Part shown: positions 47,509-61,749 of the stretch, in pieces
How the letters are laid out: every line of letters begins with the position of its first letter
Position numbering within the stretch: the first letter of the stretch is position 1
NCBI GenBank assembly: GCA_037039925.1
Contig: JAXRKP010000118.1
Coordinates: forward strand, 330,001 to 394,000
Origin: Doris montereyensis
Lineage: Eukaryota; Mollusca; Gastropoda; Nudibranchia; Dorididae
Length of the DNA: 64,000 nucleotides
Direction of reading: 5' to 3'
Position numbers and translations under genes: made by a program
Notes under the pieces: model-generated
Told to the model about the DNA's origin: nothing
The model's database searches: none
What the model saw: the letters and a program-made list of their open reading frames with translations, nothing else

Positions 47509-50500
47509 TGATGAGTTTTTAAATGCCATGCAGTTTGCGATGCCTTGCCTCATCTTGCTTTATAAATGTTACTTTTTCTTTTATCCAGTGGCCATTTTAG
47601 TTCTCATGAGATAGTTTTAAAGAATCAGTGTCTGTGCTGAGAATGCATTCATATTTATCTTTTGTCTTCTTTTGCCTAAACATATTTGGAAGATTTTGTT
47701 TAGTTGTTTATTTCTTAAAATTAAATTTGTTCTCAAATGTTGAATTTTTGTGCTACATCTTAACCCTTGTAAGGCAAACCTGCCAGCTGACCTTAATATT
47801 GATCGATAATCTCGTTCCGCTGTGTACGAGGCTTGCGTACATGGCAGCAATAGCTTTCTTGCCCCGCTGACGAGGCTGCCGCCCTTGACCACGACATACC
47901 TGTGATTATTGTGATTATTTTTGATCTTCGTTGAGTAAGGTGACATAGCAGGCAATTCATTTTGTTATCGTTCTTGTCATCGGGTTTATATTGCATTGTT
48001 TACTAACAATAACATCTATTACAGCCTACTTTTATTAAACATGAAAAGAAATAATACTGCAGTTGGCCCATTACTAATGAAGAGGAATATCAAAGGTATA
48101 ATTACTTATAGATAGAAAACGGGTCAGGACTGAGACAGCTTCAGTGTGCCCAACCTTCATAAGCAACAAGGATACATAGAAACAAATAAACACTAAACAA
48201 TGCTGGACGAAACTAATAGAGACATTGGTGCAACGACCCATCGCGCAATGTTCATCAACAGAGCAAGCCTCATAACAACAATAATCAAAAAGAAAAGACA
48301 CAAAGAAAGAAGAAAACGAAATACAACTGCCATAAGAGAGACGGAGAGAGAGGAGGGAGGGATATAAAGGGAGAGAGGACAGGAACCAAAAAGGAGACAT
48401 AAAGAAAATGAGGAAGATAAAGAAAGACGAATGGGGAGGTCGGAGAAAATGAATGAGAGAAAGAGTGACACAGACAGACAGACAAACAGAGATGAGGTAA
48501 CATATAGAGCGGGGAGGGGGGACACGTGGCTGCATGGTCAGGCTTTCCTCCAGTCATTGAATAATAGAGTGGCTGGCTGTGTCGAATTTTATGTAGTAGA
48601 GTTTCAATGAACAACATTTATCTTTATTTCTAAAGGAATCATTTTCATTCTCACATCTAAATAACATGATGGAACTATAATACTAATGCTAGAGGAAATG
48701 TCCAACCGCCTTTTGCTAATCCCATGACCGAGTCCAATGTGCATAGGTAACACATTCCCATGATAAAAGAAACAGCCCCCCCCCCTGGTTTATTGCTTTC
48801 ACAAGTGTATCCTCCCAGCTGTGGCAATGTGCTCTATCCTAGACCTAACACCTTTCCTCAGCTACATGCTTCCCATGCCTTTGAAAACTCTCTCCCTACC
48901 CTATGTCTATCACTAGTGTCACCCTCTCTATCGTTTTGTATTCTTGGCTGTTCCCTTCCTTCATTTCAATAGTAATAGTAATTCACCTCCTCTCAAACAG
49001 CCCCCACCCCTTACGCAATCCAGTGGTTTTTCACATCTTCCCCCACTTCGGGATGTAAGTTTTCCTCCTTAGTCCTTTCTATACAATAGGAAGATAGACT
49101 CTTGTAGTTTCTAATGTCTATACTCTTCAAATAGCCGCCCTTCCTCTTGTCCAGATACCACATGTCATCATGACCATGTGAAATGGACCTGTTTGAGATA
49201 TTAAAATCCATTTTATTGCTGGTCTCTGAACTCAGATGAAAGCTTCAATTTTCCCTTGTACTTTCAACACTCTAATCTCTTCATTCTTATGGAGGTGGAG
49301 ATGTATTTTGACGTATGTGATGTTTGACAATATAACCATCAACACAATGCTCCCCCTGATTGGTCAACCCTGAACATGGTTTCTTTCTATTGACTGAAGA
49401 TCACACTCTCCATTCAGGCTGACCATAGGTGTGCAATGTGAATGGCCACTGATATCTTTTATTTATATCAATCACTATTTCTTGCTTGTGGCTGGATCTT
49501 CTTACTAAACTAATTGACATCTGTTCAGAAGTTGTGTCAGTCATATGAAAATAAGAGTCTTTGGTTTTGTCCACTTTGCAGAGGGTCCACAGCCTGCATT
49601 TGAGATAAAGCTCCTGTGTGTTTTTGTATCTCTTTATAAGAAATATATTGAGTGTGTTAGACTCGGAAATGAACTATCACTTTCACCCCTTTAGAATAAT
49701 AAACTTTCTCTGTTTGGCGTGGCGTGGGTTAATCAGCGTAATTGGTCAAAATAGAGGCATTATCAAAACCCGTCTTTGAGTGCATTGCAGTGCAGTTATA
49801 CGGGACCCGCCACTAATGCTTTGTCTTGCTGGAATACCAGGAGTGAAGCAAATGAAGGGTCCCGTCGTTAGCGTAGGTGTGCTTAGAGTGACCAGCGGCA
49901 TACAAAGATACGGGACCCACCTGAAAAGGGTTAATAAATCTTTACCCTTAAAGTATGGAACCAAACAGAATTATTTTACCGGCAGTAGCCTTTGCTTTAC
50001 TTAAAAGGTAATATTAGTTACATAAATAACTGATCTGGACAAGGATGCATGTTATGAGTGACACTTTCAAGAAACGTTCTTGCTCATATACCATTATTGC
50101 TAATTTGACAGAATAAAACTGGAAAGTTTCATGTGACTCACTATCAATGTACCAAAAAATTGTCGTTCAAAACTGTCATTGTCTTGTATTTATGTATGAC
50201 AGGAACAATGGATAATTCAATGGTAGGTATATATGTATTTATGATATTGAGTTATCTTTCATGAAGCTCTATTGTGTGTGAATGGCAGTGAATGTGTGCT
50301 GTGGAAGGATATTCAATCAACTTTACTTGATGACATTCCAGCCGCAGGATTTTAGAAAATTGTTCAGAATAAGATTAAATTTCTTTGTGTTTATACTATA
50401 TTTTATATTATTATTAAATTGAATAACAAAGGACAAAACATTTGATGACAAGAGCCCAAGATCAATAAAACCTCTGTGCCACATTTGAATACTCTATGCT

Positions 50501-52090
50501 GTCCTGTCCACATGTTGTTCCTCATTCGTCAATATCTGTTGCATCTCTGTTTGATGATAGAACAATACTATTTTAAAGTTTAAATATGAAATGTTGAACA
50601 TTAAAAAAATGAAACAATGCTTTTGAATTGTAAAGCATAATTGGTATGGACCGTGCTGCCCTGTTGAAAACAATATCATAATTATTGTCCCCACTACGCT
50701 ATTAGGCAAAGATGGTTAGTGAGTGATTCTGGTAGGTTGTATGTCTTTCTTTTTATTGCTTTTTATCAATCTTTCATGCAACGGTTTCCTCTTAACTAAA
50801 AATAAATATCATTAATTCTAATGAAACAAAAAAAGCTTGTTGGGTTGATGGAGACGAAGCAAAAAGAAAAGAAAAAACCCCCCAGCTAAGACATGGCAGC
50901 ATACAACAAGCCAAGGATTTTTATGTTTAACTGCTATCTATGAAAATTGTTCGTATTGCAATGGAAAATTCATATTTTTTATACATATATTCATTCTGCT
51001 TGTTTGTCAAAATTTTACAGTTGTTTTTGTTGTTGTTGTTAAATGTCTTGGTGTTCCTGTTGATCTAGTGCTCAAATATAAATGTATATGTATACACATA
51101 AACATTTCTTGAACACTTGTTATATGGAAATAAAATTGATCATTTACTTAATTTTTTTATTGAATTGATTACTAGAATGACAAACCCACATTACATATGT
51201 GTTTTCCTTCAAGAAACTCATGCAACATGTCATGGAAAGAGCTTTTATTCTGAGGGCTTTGATAGTATTGATACCAAACACTGTGATGCAACAAATTTTA
51301 ATGAATTTATGGCGATTTGAAATTTTAAGAATGTGAAACATTTTATGTAACTTATTAATTATGAAAATATCAGGTTTTTGGACTATGCAGTGAAGTAAGC
51401 AGTGAGTCCTCTTGAAAATTGCTTTGAACAATATCGTACTGAAGAGGCTTGAGTTTTTTTTTAGGAAGGTTCCAACCAAAATTTGTTTTGTATCGGTAAG
51501 CATATTGAAATGTAACAAGAAACAAAAAGTGTATTTTGAATAGTGTGATGAAAAAGTCGCATTAAACAGTGTTTGTAAAATCATAATTTGTTTTTACATT
51601 GGAATAATGTAATATAGGTCAAGAAAGAGATTACAGATTTTGTTTATGATAAAATTTTGTATTACCCGGTTATTATTTGTGTATTTCCAATCTTTAGATG
51701 TAAGATCTTGAAATATTAAACAAGAGTAGTTATCCAAATGTCGATGCATCTTTGGGATGGAAAACACAAGATAAGTCCTTATTTTATAAAGAAAAACATG
51801 ACACTTTGGCTTTGAGAATTAGCTTATCTAAGGTAAACACAACAGAGAAATGAATGAGATTCATAATGATATATAACTTAGGCAGGTTTGATGATTTTTC
51901 ATGATTTTGAAAGAGAAATAAGTAGACTTGTTTACCAACTCTCCAGAAAAGTTACAGTGGGTCTGTAGTACATATTATTATTGTCAGAATCAATGATAGT
52001 CCGTCTTCAGAGTATATTCAAACCTGGCTGTACCGCCAGTTTTTCACCTCTGTATGGATTTAACAGTATACAAAAAAAAGTGAAATAAGT
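47509..52090. other. elongase 3' UTR and gene-free spacer
   Basis: No coding family was recognised on either strand. It contains a purine-rich tract at 48290-48500. At 49795-49925 the string ACGGGACCC appears twice directly and once inverted (GGGTCCCGT). Confidence 0.4.
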
Positions 52091-52450
52091 CATTATACTG
52101 TCATCTGTCAATGATTTGGTGTTAACATTGCCTCATAACTATTGCAAAATACAATTTGTTATATCACCACCATGCATCACCAACCATTTCCCTGAAGTAA
52201 TCTTATTTGGCATTATACTGCCATCTGTCAATGATTTGGTGTTAACATTGCCTCATAACTATTGCAAAATACAATTTGTTATACCACCACCATGCATCAC
52301 CAACCATTTCCCTGAAGTAATCTTATTTGGCATTATACTGCCATCTGTCAATGATTTGGTGTTAACATTGCCTCATAACTATTGCAAAATACAATTTGTT
52401 ATACCACCACCATGCATCACCAACCATTTCCCTGAAGTAATCTTATTTGG
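52091..52450. repeat. three-copy exact tandem repeat, 120-base unit
   Basis: Units at 52091, 52211 and 52331 are identical except for two bases in the first. Because 120 is a multiple of three, a frame of 149 codons stays open (52116-52565) with three 40-residue repeats. This is probably a by-product rather than a gene. Confidence 0.95.
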
Positions 52451-52901
52451 CTTAGTCAAGATCACAGAGTTCAACACACACAAAAGCATCAATGTCCTAA
52501 GTATCAAGTTTCATCCCCATACACAATTCACCACTCTTTTCTCGTTCTATATAGTCCTGTGGTAATGAAACCAATAACCAAGATGGTTGTGTAGTGTGCT
52601 GTCAGGCCTCCTACTATTTACAACTACTACTACTATGTTTAATTGAAATTTCCCTGTCCACCATATGCTGGGATCTCAGGGTGATTTCAGGGGAAATAGA
52701 AAAATGGGAGGAAAGGGAAAGAGTGAAAGAAAAGAAGTAAGACTATCACTATCATCAATATCGCCGATTGCCCACACTACTACTATTACTAAATGTATTA
52801 CTACTACTATCTACTACACTAACATTTACGCATGCAGTGGACCTACATTTATTTGTCAGATTTAACTTTTTCCATGGTTCTTGTATATATCTATCTAAAT
52901 A

Positions 52902-52982
<81 letters not shown>
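52902..52982. repeat. TA dinucleotide microsatellite
   Basis: About 40 uninterrupted TA units. On the flanks, ATCTATC/TATCTA units grade into the array. Confidence 0.97.
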
Positions 52983-52989
<7 letters not shown>

Positions 52990-53049
52990 ATAATCAGTAT
53001 GTACTTTACATCGACTTTGATTATTGCCATTGTTGTAATACTGGCTTAG

Positions 53050-56000
53050 GGCTTTTTCATTATAGAGCCATTCTCTTTATAACATCAAGTTACCACTGGT
53101 ACAGGTTTGAGTGTAATCCATTTCTTTTATGTGCATAATTATTTGAAACTTTTTTTTTTGGTACTTTCCAAAAGCAAAAGTGAAAATTGTTGAATTCATA
53201 CCTAATACATCTAAGAGAGATTTAATGTTCAACATGCCAATGAACTGTTCCAATAATAGATAGGTCGATATCTCCATGCCGCCTAGTGTTGCAATGATGA
53301 CACATGTTATAATAAAATCTGTGTGGTTTCAACCATTCTAATGTTGCCATAGATCACAATATATGTTATTATATTCCAAAGTTGATGTACTCATTTGTCT
53401 CTTACTCTTATGAATGTATTATATGCATTTCATGACATGATTTCTTTGATATTATTATTTGAAAGATTATGAAACTGGAAACAAACGTCACTGCAATACT
53501 TTAACTTTGTAAGGGTTTTGTTTGGTAACTAATGCAGCATCCCGTTTACAGAACAGGAAAATAGATATTTCATTGCTAATCAAAACTTAAGAATAATTAG
53601 AAAATCTTTGTACAAAAAATTATTGCTTCACACGGGAAGTCGAAGAAAAGACAGACCATATATATATGAAATATATTTATATTGAAACTGACGTCCAGTG
53701 AAAGGTAGTCTCAACTTCTCATGGGGCAATGCCATTATCATGCTCACCATCGAACTGAAAACATAACATTTCCCCTCTGCACATATTTGGCTTGGGACAA
53801 AGACAATATAATAATTATGGCTGCATTACAAATATTGTGGTCTTTTTCTTCAAGTCCTAATAACAACTCTGATGTAAGTTTCAGGAGCTGGTTATATGAT
53901 GACTGTAGTTCATTTTTTGTTTGCATAGATTGTGTACAAATCCAATCCTCTCTGTCCTGAAACAAACTAGATTTCGATATAGATCTAGATCTAGACGTGA
54001 GAACAATTTAGATGTAAAATCAACTTTTCAGGCCCTATTTTTCAACAAATTACAAGATGGTTAGGGTTAAAACCAAAGTGGGTGAGGGATACGGTGTTTG
54101 TGTGTGTGGCAGGGGGTGGGGGGGGTTGCTTTAGTGATTGTGATAAATCTATTTTCACTATTACTTACCTTCAAACGATAGATCAGAACTAAATCCACAC
54201 ACCCTCTCTCCAACCCGTTTCTCTGCTGTCTAGAGATTGAAACGAGGTACCATGAATAAGAGCGATGATAGATTTACATGTAACTCAACACTTTTGTGCC
54301 AAGTGCCAGGATCACAATTACTACGCAAATTGAATCAACTATCTACTACAGATGAGACCCCACCTGTATTGTATACACTCATTTTGTGCTCTTTGCGTCT
54401 TTACCTGTGCAACGAACAGGTAATCATGCTTGTACATGTATGGGGGAGGGGGAGGGTAGGGGGACATCATTATTATATACTATGCTAGGGGGGGGGGGGG
54501 GTGCTTATTGAAAGAGAAGGAGACAGAGTATGTAGTCAGATAACACAGTGGTTGTCAACATTGGCATGGTTGGTCCAAGTTTAACTTTGTGAATGCTTAG
54601 ATCATACTATGTCTATGTCCATGATGAAAGATTTTTATCTTTGCAAGACAAAGCAGAGACACTCTAATGTCAACATCTACACTTAGACAATGATATGGTC
54701 ACTACATATTGTGTAACCTAAGCTGAATTAAGGTCAAACGTGAAAACAGATCATATATGAATGATTTATATAGTGGAAAATTTGGACAAGCAAAAAAGTT
54801 GTTATTAACATAAATAACACTAATATTTGTCAGAAGGGTTATCTTGTTGGAAAAATTCAAAATCTGGTTTTGTCATCACTTCCAATTTAAAAATTTTCTA
54901 TGCCTTTACACGACATAAACTACCTCCTCTACACCACATATTTGATATTGCAAGTTTGTATCATATTTGTGTGTTTTGTGCTTCATTTTTATATGTATTT
55001 CTTTTAAAAACTACTCAATTGTGTTGTTGTTAATAAAATGATTTTGCCATATATTCTCATGTAAAACTTTAACACAGAGATTCTACCATCAGAGCTTAAA
55101 GCTTTATGACATTGGCATTAACTTTGTCTAGATGAGGTTGATCTTTGAGACTATTTGCCTAATCCCATCCCAGATGATTCCAACCTCTTCATTCTGGTTC
55201 TTTCAAGAAGGAAATGAATAGCAGGGTAGGGATGAGAATACTTTTTCTTTTTTTGCCTCATTGACTAAAAAGCTATTATGTCCAAAGGCATGAAATTGCA
55301 TAAAAGAATCTTTTAAAAAGAGGAAAATTATTTCCTTTTTTCAAGAATGAAGACTGAAAGGGCAAACATTTTATTCTTTTATACATTTGATATTTTGTCA
55401 GCTACTGTTTTCTCTGATTAATCCTTACCATTTATTTATTATTACTGCTAATGTAGTATTCACTTGTAATAGCTCACAAACTATGCTTTATACAGGGTCT
55501 TAGCATTTTGCGCATGTACAAGCTCAAAGGTAGTGAAGTTAAAGATTGATGATGTTTGGTTTGTTTTCATCATTCTGAATTTTACTGTCATTAGTGTCAT
55601 CATATGAAGGATCATTTCAATCTCATAAATGCAAACGGATGTAATCGAAACAAAAACTTAAATCTGTTTCAGAGGAATTAACTCTCTCCAAAATATCAAT
55701 TTGCTTCAAATCAAAAGTCGTAGAACTATACTGTATATTCAAGAAATGAGGAACATCTAATCAGATTATTGGTAGCAAGTTATTTTTCTTTTCACTAATA
55801 CTTATGTGTGGATATATATGAATACATTTCTATCATAATTGGTATTTTTCGTATCTATGTATTTTTGTTTCTTGCTTTATTTGTGTTAAGTACTATCTCG
55901 GTAGTCTGTATCATTTATGTATTTTAATATGTTCACAATTAACCTATCTAATCTAGATTTTTAATTCCAAATGTGATATCTCAGGGGAAGCATCGGTCTT

Positions 56001-57830
56001 CGAAGTTGTTTTTCAAGGTAATATTCACACTGATAATATAAGATTAGAATTTAGTCAGTCATATATTGCAAGTTTTTTTTGTTAATTTGTTTTGTTTTGT
56101 TTTGTTCTAGTCCAATGATATTGAAACTTAAGCATCATACATTTACCTCCCCAGCAAAGAGGTTATCTTGTCATCAGTATTTAAAAAAACAACATATATA
56201 CAGGATTATACACTGATTACTTAACCAATTTTCAATTCATTCAATTCAATAGATACTTTATTGTATCTATCTTATTTAATTCAAGGGCTGACCATTTGTG
56301 AGGCTTATAATCATGAAAGGAGAAGCACTGATTTTTTTGTTCTGCATTTTTTGTCTTTTCTCTAATATATGTACTTAGATTATGGTAAGGATAGTGGTAC
56401 TGATAACTCAGATGCTATCAGTCAGAGGCTTCAAATTCCACATGTGATGGTATCAATAATAAAGAGTTTTTCTGTAATGTGAAAGGAATATCATAATAAA
56501 CAGCAAGGTGTGAACATTTTTCTTCTTTAACTGTGTCAGTCCATGCTACATGGCATTTGGGGTCTCACTCTTTATCAGAAGACAAAGGCATGTGGATCTC
56601 TCTTACACCATTATGAACTTGAAACAAAAATAAGGATGCAATTCCTTCCGATTGAGATCAGAACATCTTCATCATAATTAGTCTTAATACATAGCAATTT
56701 CCCTAGGGAAGATAACATTTATTCAATTGAAGTTATATATATGTATTTGACATATAGTGTATAGAAGTATCACAGTGAAATTTAATGAGAGTGGTTTTCT
56801 TTCTGGTGTCTTGCACTTTTTGTCTTTTGATTTTCAATATATGTTGCCACATCAAGAAATAGATCATTGGTTTTCTTTTGAAAGACTCTTGTTCCACGAT
56901 ATTCAATTCTGGCTCTTTTATTTAAAAGTAGGTGCACCCCTGCACAGACAGACCCAACAGCGGCCAATTTCTTGAACTTTGTTTTTCTCTATAGAGCCTT
57001 GCACTACATGAAGGAGGTTTCCCTATCTTGGTAGTTGCATGTGTCTTTAGGGACTTTCATTTTTAAGAGTAGATTTATTTGATGAAGCTACAAAGCATAA
57101 TAGTCTAGAATTTTACAAGGTTATTTTGAAGCAAGAGTCAATATCTTGTGTAAATTTTTTAATTCCAATGATTATTTTGTCTACTATTTTTAAAATTATT
57201 CAGCTCATTATAACTTTTGACATTCTGTAGTTAAGCTGAGAAGACTGAAATTGATTAAACACTCACTGTCATTTATGTGTTTTCCTGTGTTATGTTATAC
57301 AATATTGCTTTTAATATTTTTCTACTCATTTTATTCATTCCGTGTTGTGCATTCTTTAAACTTATACTTATATATTGATATTGTTGAAAAATAGTATTGA
57401 AGCATTTTATTTTATCTTTTTATTTATTTACCAAATTTTAAATGGCAATTGTCTTTCCTACTTTTGAACATTCTTCCCTTCTTTTATTGCATAATTGTAG
57501 ATGATAGGGTGATTGTGTATTTTCATAAATTTTGATTTTATGAATATATATAATATGCATCAAAATTATTTTTTCTTCACATTTTTCTTCACATTCCATG
57601 TTTTGTAGAAAAACAAAGATAGCAAAATAGCAATAAACATTTTATATTTGATGGCCCAAAGCCTTGCTTTCACATCTCTTTCATATTATATTTTTAATTA
57701 ATAATTATTTTGTTTTCTATGAAAACATTTTTTTCTGAGATCATTATGATGTTAGTCATTGTGAAAGACTCTTAATTGATGTCATTGTATAAAATAATTG
57801 GATTACATAGGTTTACTTTCTATTTCGATC
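53050..57830. other. gene-free AT-rich spacer
   Basis: No exon with family similarity was found. G-rich runs occur at 54108-54126 and 54445-54502. Open frames are short and T-rich. Confidence 0.4.
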
Positions 57831-57839
57831 AATAATATT

Positions 57840-57985
57840 ATAGGGTACATGCGGGGGTGGTAGAGAATGGCACCCAGCAAAGCCTGGAAACGCCGTAAGG
57901 TTACTAGATCCAGATAAGACCTGACAGGAGAAGGTAGCGCCCCCCCTTCTTTCTCTCCCCCCCTCTCTCTCTCTTCCTCTCTCAC
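57840..57985. repeat. unidentified GC-richer patch with CT run
   Basis: A composition island ends in a C-rich and CTCTCT run (57940-57985). It may be the end of a retroelement, but no motif can be named. Confidence 0.3.
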
Positions 57986-58309
57986 CGTCTAAATTAAAGG
58001 ATGATGAAATTTGAAAATAGAATTTTAGACCATGAAGTAGAAAGGGACGAGAATAAATTGACGTGATAGGAAAATGTACTATAGATCTAGATCCCTTACA
58101 GAAACCTAGAGGCAGGTAGGGATAGGATAGGGAATAGATATAGTATTAGCAGCAAGTAATATATATGTATGTATATATAATCGCTCTTTGCTTTACTCTA
58201 AGGTACATGACGAAATGGCTATTTGAATGGTAGGGCAAAGACAGGAGTGCACCTGCTTGTAACGGATAGACTTATCAGTTATATTGAAACTTAACTATTT
58301 CTCAGGTTC

Positions 58310-58547
58310 ATGAGTTATGGGGACACTTCACCATGGAGTGTCGCACCAGTTTCTTCCACTTTTCTCGGTCGTGAGCTAGGGTGCGATGTGGTTAAAAGCC
58401 CTTCCCTGTCCAGTCTGTGAATATTGTGATGTTGTCTTCCCATCTCTCTTTCAGTCCTTTTCCTCGTTCCATCCGTGGATCCTTGTAGGAAGTTTGGAAA
58501 AATCATTTGATCTAGTAGTATTGCTGTAAAAGAAAGAAGACGCTCTT
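58310..58547 (-). pseudogene. LINE 3'-end remnant
   Basis: Read on the minus strand across frames it gives RKRLKERWEDNIT ... DWTGKG ... DREKWKKLVRHSMV. This matches the C-terminal tail common in invertebrate non-LTR polyproteins (WEDNI...REKWR.LV). The frame is broken. The adjacent SINE-A at 58548 lies on the same strand. Confidence 0.6.
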
Positions 58548-58764
58548 TCAAAGCCATTAGGGACCATATAGCTTATCCCGGTTTCTATAGCATAAGCGTA
58601 ACAGGTGAAAATACTCGACAGGACGCTAGTCTAACACAGGTTTTACTCCCAAGCTAGTGCTTGGTCAAGTGGGGCAAATGCGTGTGAATTTTCTTTCTCA
58701 AGGAACACAACCCGTGACCTCATGACCCCAAGTCCAATAGTCTGACCACTCGGCCATCGACAGC
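58548..58764 (-). mobile_element. SINE-A copy
   Basis: On the minus strand it has a tRNA-like head (GGCCGAGTGGTCAGAC, A box), a shortened B-box region, the core (CCTTGAGAAAGAAAATTC), AGCTTGGGAGTAAAACC and a 3' end GAAACCGGGATAAGC ... ATGGCTTTGAAA. Confidence 0.8.
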
Positions 58765-58879
58765 ACAGTAGTACTAGTAGTTATAGTAGTAGTAGTATGG
58801 CGGTACCAATACTTAAGTATCAGAATCAGAATTGATAATTCGCAAAGGCATTTTGCCCATGAATGCGAATATAGTGTTA

Positions 58880-59908
58880 CACTTCACAGTTCATATTCAC
58901 ACATTTTCACGTCCAAGCATACGTTTAAATTGGTCAACAGATAAGCTGTTGATGACTCTATTTGGCAGGGCATTCCACTCGCAGATGGTTCGAGGGAAAA
59001 AGCTGTGTTTGTAAATATTGGTCCGGGTATGTGGGTTGATGAATTTTTCCTGGTGATGATTTCTTGTTGAGCGAGTATATTCATTGTTAAGTTGAGAAAA
59101 ATAAGTTGGGATTTTCACGGTTGATGTGTCTGTGTTTATTGCTTTGTAAATATGTGTGAGGCGAGAGTGTTTTCGGCGGGTTTCCAGAGAAGACCAGTTA
59201 AGTTCCTGTAATGCTTGAGTCACGCATCCTTGTTCTCTTGACCAGCATTTTTTTACAACTCGCGCTGCCCGTCTCTGTACCTTTTCAATTTGGTCAATTT
59301 GGTATTGGTGGTGTGGATCCCATGCAGCACTAGCGTATTCTAGCGTCGGCCTAACAAGTGCTGTGTATGCGTGAGATTTAATTTGCAAGGGGCATTGACG
59401 CAGGTTTCGTGGATAAACCCAAGGCATCTATTTGCTTTTGATGTGATTTCATTTATATGATTATCCCATTGGAGTTTGTTGTTGAGGCGGACTCCCAGAT
59501 ATGGTATGCTTTGAACGTGTTCCAGATACTCGTTCATGAGGGTATAATCATATATGACTGGCTTTCGTTTTGGTGTAACGTTCATCACATAGCACTTTGA
59601 TGGATGGAATTTCATATGCCACTCTTCAGTCCATTTTTCAAGGGTTGACAGATCACTTTGAAGGTTTTCTGCACTGGCTTTGTTTGTTATTTCTTGAAAC
59701 AACAATCGTCCGCAAACAGTTTAAGATTTGTATCAGGGGACAGATTTTTCCCAAGATCATTTATGAATATTAAAAAACAGAGAGGTCCAAGGACAGGACA
59801 AGGTTCGCTTGATTTTCCTTCTAGGATTACTCTTTGTGTCCTACCACGGAGCCAACTTTCAAACCATTTCAAGAGTAATGATTGAATGAATTGGAAACTA
59901 AGTAGCAT
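58880..59908 (-). pseudogene. Jockey/CR1-like reverse transcriptase fragment
   Basis: 5'-truncated. In order on the minus strand: VILEGKSSEPCPVLGPLCFL (RT block around the thumb side of the palm), FINDL, LFADDC (catalytic Asp pair, about 59705), WTEEWHMKFHPSKC, YLGVRLNNKLQWDNHI, RPTLEYASAAWDP, QIEKVQRRAARVV and finally WNALPNRVINSLSVDQFKRM at about 58925. It is interrupted by just two one-base deletions (about 59700 and 59425), with almost no stop substitutions, so it is the youngest LINE copy in the window. Confidence 0.85.
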
Positions 59909-60029
59909 TTATGATGAACCAAATGAAGATATAATGATATGTGTACAATTAAAGGCGAAAAGGACCTGTAAAAAATATTTTTTTGTAAACACATGTTATG
60001 AACTTAAAAATCTTAACTCTAAAACAAAA

Positions 60030-60500
60030 CAAAATCTCAGGAGTTAAGGTCATGGGAGATTTAGATGCTAGAGTAGGAAACAAAGAGTCAAATTGAAAGG
60101 AGAACTTGCAACTTTCCCAAATGGAGTAAGAATAATTTATTTTTCTGCATGAAGATATACCTTAATATTTAACAGTTCATTTGTTTGGTACTACAGGTAT
60201 TATCAAGTCTCGTTCATTTTATTTTATAGAACCATCAGTGACTGGATTTTGCTATAAATAAGACCTGAAATTTCAGTAAATTGGATGCTATCGAAATATA
60301 CTGTCTTGAAATTGGAATGATGAGGTTTCTCGGAATTTATTCTGTCTGTCTGTAATAATTAAACTTTTTCTTTGAAGGAAACTGAAAATACCGAGACAGG
60401 GCAGCCTGGAGAAAGATCATTTCAAGCATCTGAACCCACACACCGGAAGGTAGAAATAGAATTGATAAAGAAAGAAGAAAGAGGAAAACACCATTATTTA
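60030..60500 (+). pseudogene. fragment of LINE family L1x plus associated repeat
   Basis: MGDLDARVGNKES at about 60051 equals the endonuclease block of copy 1 (40776). At 60376-60490 there is a second block (ACAGGGCAGCCTGGAGAAAG, then CACACCGGAAGG) that recurs at 63575-63640. Confidence 0.6.
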
Positions 60501-60984
60501 AATAGTTAGCAGTCAACTTGTTTGGCAGTACAATGAATGTAAAAGCTATTACAACAGATGAAATAGTATCTTAATGTTATGTCACCATAATGTGCTTAAC
60601 TGTCAAAAACGGTGCTAATTCTACTAGGAAATAGAGAGATAATAGCTGGACATTATAAAAAAAACTAAAAATGCAAAGCGGATTCCAGGTAGGCCTGTAT
60701 TTAAAACCTCGATATTAGACTAAGGAGATCGTTCTTGTTGCAATTTTTGCAATGGTACGTTTTTCAACTGCTCATTGTAACATTTAAAAAAAATCCTAAA
60801 TAAGATCGTGGAAAATTAAAATCTTTGTTTGAGTTTGTGCTCTCTGACTGGTTCTGCTTCGTTTGTTCCATGTCTTGAAACACCAAATGAATGTGGATTT
60901 TGCTGTGCTGTGACCCAACTATTGGATTTCGTGATTATTATGTATAATTTAGACCTGGGATTCCGACTAGTTCGATATTCGAAA

Positions 60985-61340
<356 letters not shown>

Positions 61341-61484
61341 TCTCTCACAATCCCTCTGCCTTCCTGCCTGTTTGTCTGTCTTTCCTCTGTTTTTGCTTGC
61401 GCGTCCGTCAGTTCAATCTCTATATATTATAGCCATACAATCGTAGCAATTATAAAATGTATGGGATGTGTAAAGTTATTTCAA

Positions 61485-61748
61485 GGCCATTACGGCCCGT
61501 AGAGCCGAAGCATATCCCTGTTTCTGTAGTGTGAAGCGTAACAGATGGTAATAATCACGTCCTGAATAGGACGCTAGTTTGACACAGATGTTTACTCCCA
61601 AGCTAGTGCTTGTACCCTTTTGTGCCGTGATGGAGTGTGAAAAATGCGTGTTAACTGTCGTTTTCAATGAACACAACGTCGGACCTAGCTTTGCTAGGAT
61701 TCGAACTCGACACCTCAAGATACCAAACCCGACAGCCACCGACGCCGT
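61485..61748 (-). mobile_element. SINE-A, near full-length
   Basis: On the minus strand it has a head GGCGTCGGTGGCTGTCGG, a B box GTCGAGTTCGAATCC, the GCTAGGTCCGACGTTGTG block, the core and a 3' end with GAAACAGGGATATGCTTCGG. Confidence 0.85.
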
Positions 61749-61749
61749 T

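Noticed and set aside
48074..48617. Minus-strand frames of 110-153 codons
   Set aside because: Translation of a purine-rich tract, Ser/Leu/Phe by composition; no motif.
52116..52565. 149-codon repeat protein
   Set aside because: It depends on a recent 120-base triplication, with no family likeness and no splice or promoter support; kept only as a finding.
53744..53965. Minus-strand 73-codon frame with heptad-like start
   Set aside because: No family recognised, no splice context, isolated in gene-free spacer.
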